In this document: positions 60,712-64,000 of the stretch, piece after piece
Numbering within the stretch: position 1 is the stretch's first letter
Layout: each line of letters begins with the position of its first letter
NCBI RefSeq assembly: GCF_003054325.1
Contig: NZ_QBKU01000003.1
Coordinates: 248,001-312,000 of the forward strand
Reading direction: 5' to 3'
Source of the DNA: Sulfitobacter mediterraneus
GTDB lineage: Bacteria; Pseudomonadota; Alphaproteobacteria; Rhodobacterales; Rhodobacteraceae
DNA length: 64,000 nt
Notes under the pieces: generated by a model
The model's input: the letters and a program-made list of their open reading frames with translations, nothing else
Told to the model about the DNA's origin: nothing
Database searches by the model: none
Made by a program: the position numbers and the translations under genes

Positions 60712-62135
60712 TCTGCGGCAACCTTTGTTGGCTTGGCCTCTGTCTTTTCAGGCGGCAACAGATGCGTCAATGGCACGTTGGCCTCAATTGTGGTCCCGCC
60801 GCCTTTCGCTTCAATCAGTCGCAGTGTGCCGCCCAATTGGTCCATGCGTTCTTGCATGTTGCGCAGGCCCAGCCCCGATGATCCAGCGCTGCGGCCCGTG
60901 GTCAGCCCTTTGCCGTTGTCCCTGATCCGAAGGGTGGCACCGCGCCGGTGACCGCGCAGATCAATTTCCACCCGTGTTGCCCCCGAATGCCGTTCCACAT
61001 TGGTCAAGGCTTCTTGCGCGATCCGGTAGAGGGCGATCTTGGCGTCATTATCAAGCCGGTTGCGGAACACGACCGTATCAAATGTGCAGGTGATCCCGGT
61101 GCGGGCCTCAAATTCTTCGGTCAGGGTCTTGATGGCCGGGCCAAGGCCCAGATCGTCAAGCGCACCGGGGCGCAGATCACGGCTGATCCGGCGGACCTCG
61201 GAAATCGCATCGGCGAGGGTGGTGATGCCTTTGTTCAGCGGCTCTTCGGCCTTGGGGTCGCCCCGTTCCAAGCGCCGCCGCGCGTTGTCCAGCGCATAGC
61301 GGACCCCGACCAAAATCTGGCTGATCCCGTCATGCAATTCCCGCGCCACCCGTCCGCGTTCCTCTTCTTGGGCGTCAAACACCCGCAAGGTCAGTTTCTT
61401 GAGCTTGGCATCGGCCAGCCGCCGTTCGTGCAGGTTGATGAACATACCCGTGGCAAAAACCACCAAAAGCGCCAAAAGGGTAATCCCGCCGATATAGACA
61501 AAGGTGCGCTGCACGCGGGCCTCCACATCGGCGCGGGCATTGGCGACCGAGGCCAGCACATCATCGATGAACACGCCCGTGCCCACGGCCCACTGCCAGG
61601 AGGGGAAGGAAGTCACATAGGTGATCATCCGCGCCTCTTCCCCGGTCGAGGGCTTGGGCCAGAGATAGGTGTGATACCCGGCGCCGGCACGGGCAATGCG
61701 GATCAACTCATCCACCACCGGCGTGCCTTCGCTGTCGGTCAGGCCGGTCCAGTTTTCATTGATCCGCTCGGTCTGGCGCGGGCTGACGATGGCGTTGCCG
61801 TCATAATCATAGACAAAGAACTGCCCGTCATCGCCATAGATCATCGCCGACAGGATCTGTGTCACCTGCGCCTTGGCCGCATCATCATCAGGCGCGGCGC
61901 GGCCATAGACAAAGTAAAACCCGTTGCGGGCCTGCGTCACGTAATTGTGCAACTCGGCTTTCTTGGCCTCGATTAACTGGGTCTCAAGGGTGGTGATTTC
62001 ACGCTCTGCCAGTGCGCGCGCCTGCAAGGCCACAATCATCGCAATCGCCGCCACCGCCGCAATCAGCGGCACCGTGGCAAGCAGCGTGAGCTTTTGCGCA
62101 TAGCTGGGAGACAGAAAGGAAAGCGGACGGCGCAT
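60708..62135 (-). CDS. Cache-domain sensor histidine kinase (HisKA_3)
   Basis: 475 residues. TM ~15-40, extracytoplasmic single Cache domain (~45-205: EKKAELHNYVTQARNGFYFVYG-type start reads IEAKKAELHN, GDDGQFFVYDYDGNAIVSP, TYVTSFPSWQWAVGTGVFIDDV), TM ~213-235 (VYIGGITLLALLVVFATGMFI), HisKA_3 with phospho-His in RVARELHDGISQILVGVRYALDNA, and HATPase (ALTNVERHSGA, RDNGKGL, SGLGLRNMQERMDQLGG). Cache_2-type sensors bind small carboxylates in other systems, fitting the divergent TRAP transporter. Confidence 0.92.
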   Translation of the reverse strand: MRRPLSFLSPSYAQKLTLLATVPLIAAVAAIAMIVALQARALAEREITTLETQLIEAKKAELHNYVTQARNGFYFVYGRAAPDDDAAKAQVTQILSAMIYGDDGQFFVYDYDGNAIVSPRQTERINENWTGLTDSEGTPVVDELIRIARAGAGYHTYLWPKPSTGEEARMITYVTSFPSWQWAVGTGVFIDDVLASVANARADVEARVQRTFVYIGGITLLALLVVFATGMFINLHERRLADAKLKKLTLRVFDAQEEERGRVARELHDGISQILVGVRYALDNARRRLERGDPKAEEPLNKGITTLADAISEVRRISRDLRPGALDDLGLGPAIKTLTEEFEARTGITCTFDTVVFRNRLDNDAKIALYRIAQEALTNVERHSGATRVEIDLRGHRRGATLRIRDNGKGLTTGRSAGSSGLGLRNMQERMDQLGGTLRLIEAKGGGTTIEANVPLTHLLPPEKTEAKPTKVAAE

Positions 62136-62272
62136 AACGATTCGATACGCCGAATCTGCCCCGAATCAAAGCCCCGAGAGGCTGTCATCCCCCTAAGCCG
62201 GGGGTGGAAATCGCCCTATTTCGCAGATTTCGGTCAAAAAATCTTACCGAATCCGACAATCGAGGCGGCCCT

Positions 62273-62290
62273 ATACGTAGTAGTAGGTAT
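62273..62290. promoter_or_regulatory. Dyad ATACGTAG-TAG-TAGGTAT in front of the TakP-like gene
   Basis: ATACGTAGTAGTAGGTAT (62273-62290) is a near-palindrome: left arm ATACGTAGT, right arm reverse complement ATACCTACT. It lies 97 bp before the ATG at 62387. It resembles TAC-rich NarL-type half sites and may be the target of the adjacent regulator. Confidence 0.5.
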
Positions 62291-62386
62291 TTCAAAAACG
62301 GCTGCGCCCGTTACTGTAGCGTCACTTGAAGCGACCTGTGCGTGCGAAAATGCGTATCAGGCGCGGTAATTTGGGAGGAGTATCCA

Positions 62387-63475
62387 ATGGATCGTCGTTC
62401 ATTTCTGAAGACATCTGCACTTGGCGGGACAGCCGCCGCAGCCACAACGTTGGCAGCACCTGCGTATGCACAAGGCAAGCGCACACTGACAATGGTAACA
62501 TCTTGGCCACGCGGTTTTGCCGTGCTGGACGATGCGGCCACATATCTGAACAACATGGTTAACGAGATGTCTGACGGCACTCTGACCATCGACAAGAAAG
62601 CACCGGGCGAACTGGTTGGCGCATTCGAAGTGTTTGACGCGGTATCCTCCGGTCAGGCCGACATGTACCACTCTGCCGACTACTACTATATCGGCCAGCA
62701 CCCTGCCTATGCTTACTATACTGCCGTACCATTCGGCGGCACCGCGCAAGAGCTGACAAACTGGTACCACCACGGTGGCGGCCATGATCTGCACAACGAA
62801 CTGGGCGAGATCTTCAACCTGAAATCCTTCCTTGCTGGTAACTCCGGTTCCCAGTCCGGTGGTTGGTTCCGCAAGGAAATCGGCTCCGCGGCGGACTTCA
62901 ACGGCTTGAAATTCCGTATGCCTGGCCTCGGTGGCAAGGTTCTGGGTAAACTGGGCGCATCCGTTCAGAACATCCCAGGCGGCGAACTGTATCAGGCCCT
63001 GTCTTCGGGCGCTCTGGACGGTCTGGAGTGGGTTGGCCCATTCGCGGACGAACGCGCCGGTTTCCAGGAAGTTGCCAAAGTGTACTACACTGCGGGCTTC
63101 CACGAGCCAGGCTCCGGTCTTGCATGTGCGGTAAACCTCGACGTGTTCAATGACCTGTCACCTGCGCACCAGAAGATCATCGAATATTCCACAATGGCGA
63201 CAACGCACATCCAGCTGGCAGAAACACTTGCCAACAACGGTGCCGCTCTGTCCCGTCTGCAGCAGCAGGGTGTGAAAACCATGCAGTTCACAGACGACGT
63301 TTGGGATGCATTTGGCGCGGCCTCCAAAGAGGTCATGGACGAAAACATGGGCGACGAGCTGTTTGCAAAAACACGCGCCAGCTTCGAAGCGTCGCTGACC
63401 TCTTCTGCCGAATGGCTGTCCAAGTCTGACGCATTCTACGTAGAGCAGCGTGAGCGCGTACGTAACGCAGGCTAA
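62387..63475 (+). CDS. TRAP transporter substrate-binding protein (TakP-like, alpha-keto/monocarboxylate)
   Basis: 362 residues from ATG 62387 with GGAGGAG upstream. Twin-arginine-like signal MDRRSFLKTSALGGTAAAATTLAAPAYA. Mature part follows the DctP7/TakP type: TLTMVTSWPRGFAVLDDAATYLNNMVNEMSDGTLTI, PGELVGAFEVFDAVSSGQADMYHSADYYYIGQHP, WYHHGGGHDLHNELGE, GGWFRKEIGSAADFNGLKFRMPGLGGKVLGKLGASVQNIPGGELYQALSSGALDGLEWVGPFADE. The pattern SGGWFRKEI and WVGPFADE closely parallels TakP of Rhodobacter, which binds alpha-keto acids. A keto-acid or lactate ligand is probable. Confidence 0.9.
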   Translation: MDRRSFLKTSALGGTAAAATTLAAPAYAQGKRTLTMVTSWPRGFAVLDDAATYLNNMVNEMSDGTLTIDKKAPGELVGAFEVFDAVSSGQADMYHSADYYYIGQHPAYAYYTAVPFGGTAQELTNWYHHGGGHDLHNELGEIFNLKSFLAGNSGSQSGGWFRKEIGSAADFNGLKFRMPGLGGKVLGKLGASVQNIPGGELYQALSSGALDGLEWVGPFADERAGFQEVAKVYYTAGFHEPGSGLACAVNLDVFNDLSPAHQKIIEYSTMATTHIQLAETLANNGAALSRLQQQGVKTMQFTDDVWDAFGAASKEVMDENMGDELFAKTRASFEASLTSSAEWLSKSDAFYVEQRERVRNAG

Positions 63476-63492
63476 TTGCCAAGACTGAATTG

Positions 63493-63523
63493 TCCGGGGG
63501 CTGCATGATCTGCGGCCCCCGGA
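63493..63523 (+). other. Intercistronic hairpin after the TakP-like gene
   Basis: TCCGGGGGC (63493-63501) and GCCCCCGGA (63515-63523) form a 9-bp stem with additional inner pairs, without a T run. Similar to the stem after dctP. Confidence 0.75.
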
Positions 63524-63620
63524 TGTCTACACCAAAGCGCGTTTAACGGCCAAAAGGCCGAAACACAGGTGCTTGCGATCGGGGCCAAAGAGGGGCCCTG
63601 CGCAATGCGAGGGGGATCAT

Positions 63621-64000
63621 ATGGCCGATGAAGTGATGTGTTCGGGGTTTTTCCGGGCGGCGGAGGGTGCAAAACTCAGCTGTCTCGACAAATTCCAAGA
63701 CGGTGGATTTGTCCAATTTGTGACGGGCAACATACTGGAATCCTTCTATAACTTCTTTGCAGCCTTGCTCAATCCGGGCATGTGGCTCGATTGGTCCAAC
63801 AAAGAATCTCTGATGCGGTTCATCTACTATGGTGCGTCGGTTGAGCTGTTCTTTGTGCTGGCGACTTTCCTGATTGTCCTGACCATCATCGGCATGTGGA
63901 AGCGCGAGGTCATGTGGGCCTATGTGCGCGGGCTTGAATGGTTCAACAACTCTGTTGGCCGCCTGTTTGCATGGGCGGGCCTGCTGATGGTGCTGCAACA
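63621..64000 (+). CDS. TRAP transporter small membrane subunit (partial, runs off the window)
   Basis: 126 complete codons plus two bases of a long open frame from ATG 63621 (GAGGGGGATCAT upstream). It begins MADEVMCSGFFRAAEGAKLSC, then LESFYNFFAALLNPGMWLDW, a membrane helix ASVELFFVLATFLIVLTIIGMW, the loop KREVMWAYVRGLEWFNNSVGR and a second helix LFAWAGLLMVLQ. Arrangement and position after a TRAP binding protein identify it as the DctQ subunit; it has a longer N terminus than the first DctQ in the window. The large subunit must lie beyond base 64000. Confidence 0.8.
   Translation, partial: MADEVMCSGFFRAAEGAKLSCLDKFQDGGFVQFVTGNILESFYNFFAALLNPGMWLDWSNKESLMRFIYYGASVELFFVLATFLIVLTIIGMWKREVMWAYVRGLEWFNNSVGRLFAWAGLLMVLQ

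Overview
The window looks like chromosomal DNA of an alphaproteobacterium of the Rhodobacterales (marine Roseobacter type). This is inferred from high GC, two TRAP dicarboxylate/keto-acid-type transporters, a C4 5-aminolevulinate synthase (hemA) with an FNR-type box, the compact sulfite-reduction operon cysG-DUF2849-cysI-cysH-DUF934-fpr next to an Lrp regulator, and the order aminotransferase-amidase-mrcA-prfB. I see no plasmid, phage, CRISPR or insertion-sequence signature. The window is almost entirely housekeeping and accessory metabolism, with both ends cutting genes.

Layout. 1-4.4 kb: tail of a CoxM-type FAD subunit, an OmpA-family protein, a low-GC orphan, infC with a 90-bp duplication of its 3' end and a likely AUC start, and an 11-residue-repeat Ala/Asp/Thr protein. 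4.4-10.5 kb: assimilatory sulfur operon on the minus strand with a divergent Lrp regulator. 10.5-19.1 kb: nitroreductase, an orphan P450, then a DctB/DctD-like two-component pair and a DctPQM TRAP transporter with twin palindromes in front. 19.1-28.4 kb: tpiA, small enzymes, Fe-S assembly factors (HesB/IscA, SufT), sulfotransferase, a RimB-RimK fusion, stomatin/NfeD, tgt and an isochorismatase-like hydrolase. 28.7-36 kb: lon, HU, four tRNA genes (Val-CAC, Val-TAC, two identical Asp-GTC), tandem histidine phosphatases, and an AraC/VOC pair. 36-41 kb: alpha/beta hydrolase, DMT exporter, lipoprotein orphan, M20 peptidase, Bcr/CflA transporter. 41-52.5 kb: hemA, RodZ-like protein, ispG, DsbA-like protein, aminotransferase, cell-wall amidase, PBP1A and RF2. 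52.5-56.8 kb: amidase, Rieske oxygenase and XRE regulator. 56.8-60 kb: ilvB-(secreted ORF)-ilvN operon with a leader peptide and attenuator. 60-64 kb: NarL-type two-component system divergent from a second, TakP-like TRAP system that runs off the end.

The strongest less-described signals are: (1) an apparent transcription attenuator before ilvB with leader peptide MTNLVVIVGHTRMGR; (2) a DctD-like regulator with a damaged Walker A and no GAFTGA loop beside two tandem TGTGCG-N6-CGCACA palindromes; (3) a non-canonical AUC start of infC and the duplicated infC 3' end; (4) a secreted unknown protein lodged between ilvB and ilvN; (5) the hendecad-repeat protein. None of these is a wholly new defence or mobile system; I did not find one. 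All functional calls are from reading motifs by eye; no database search was run.
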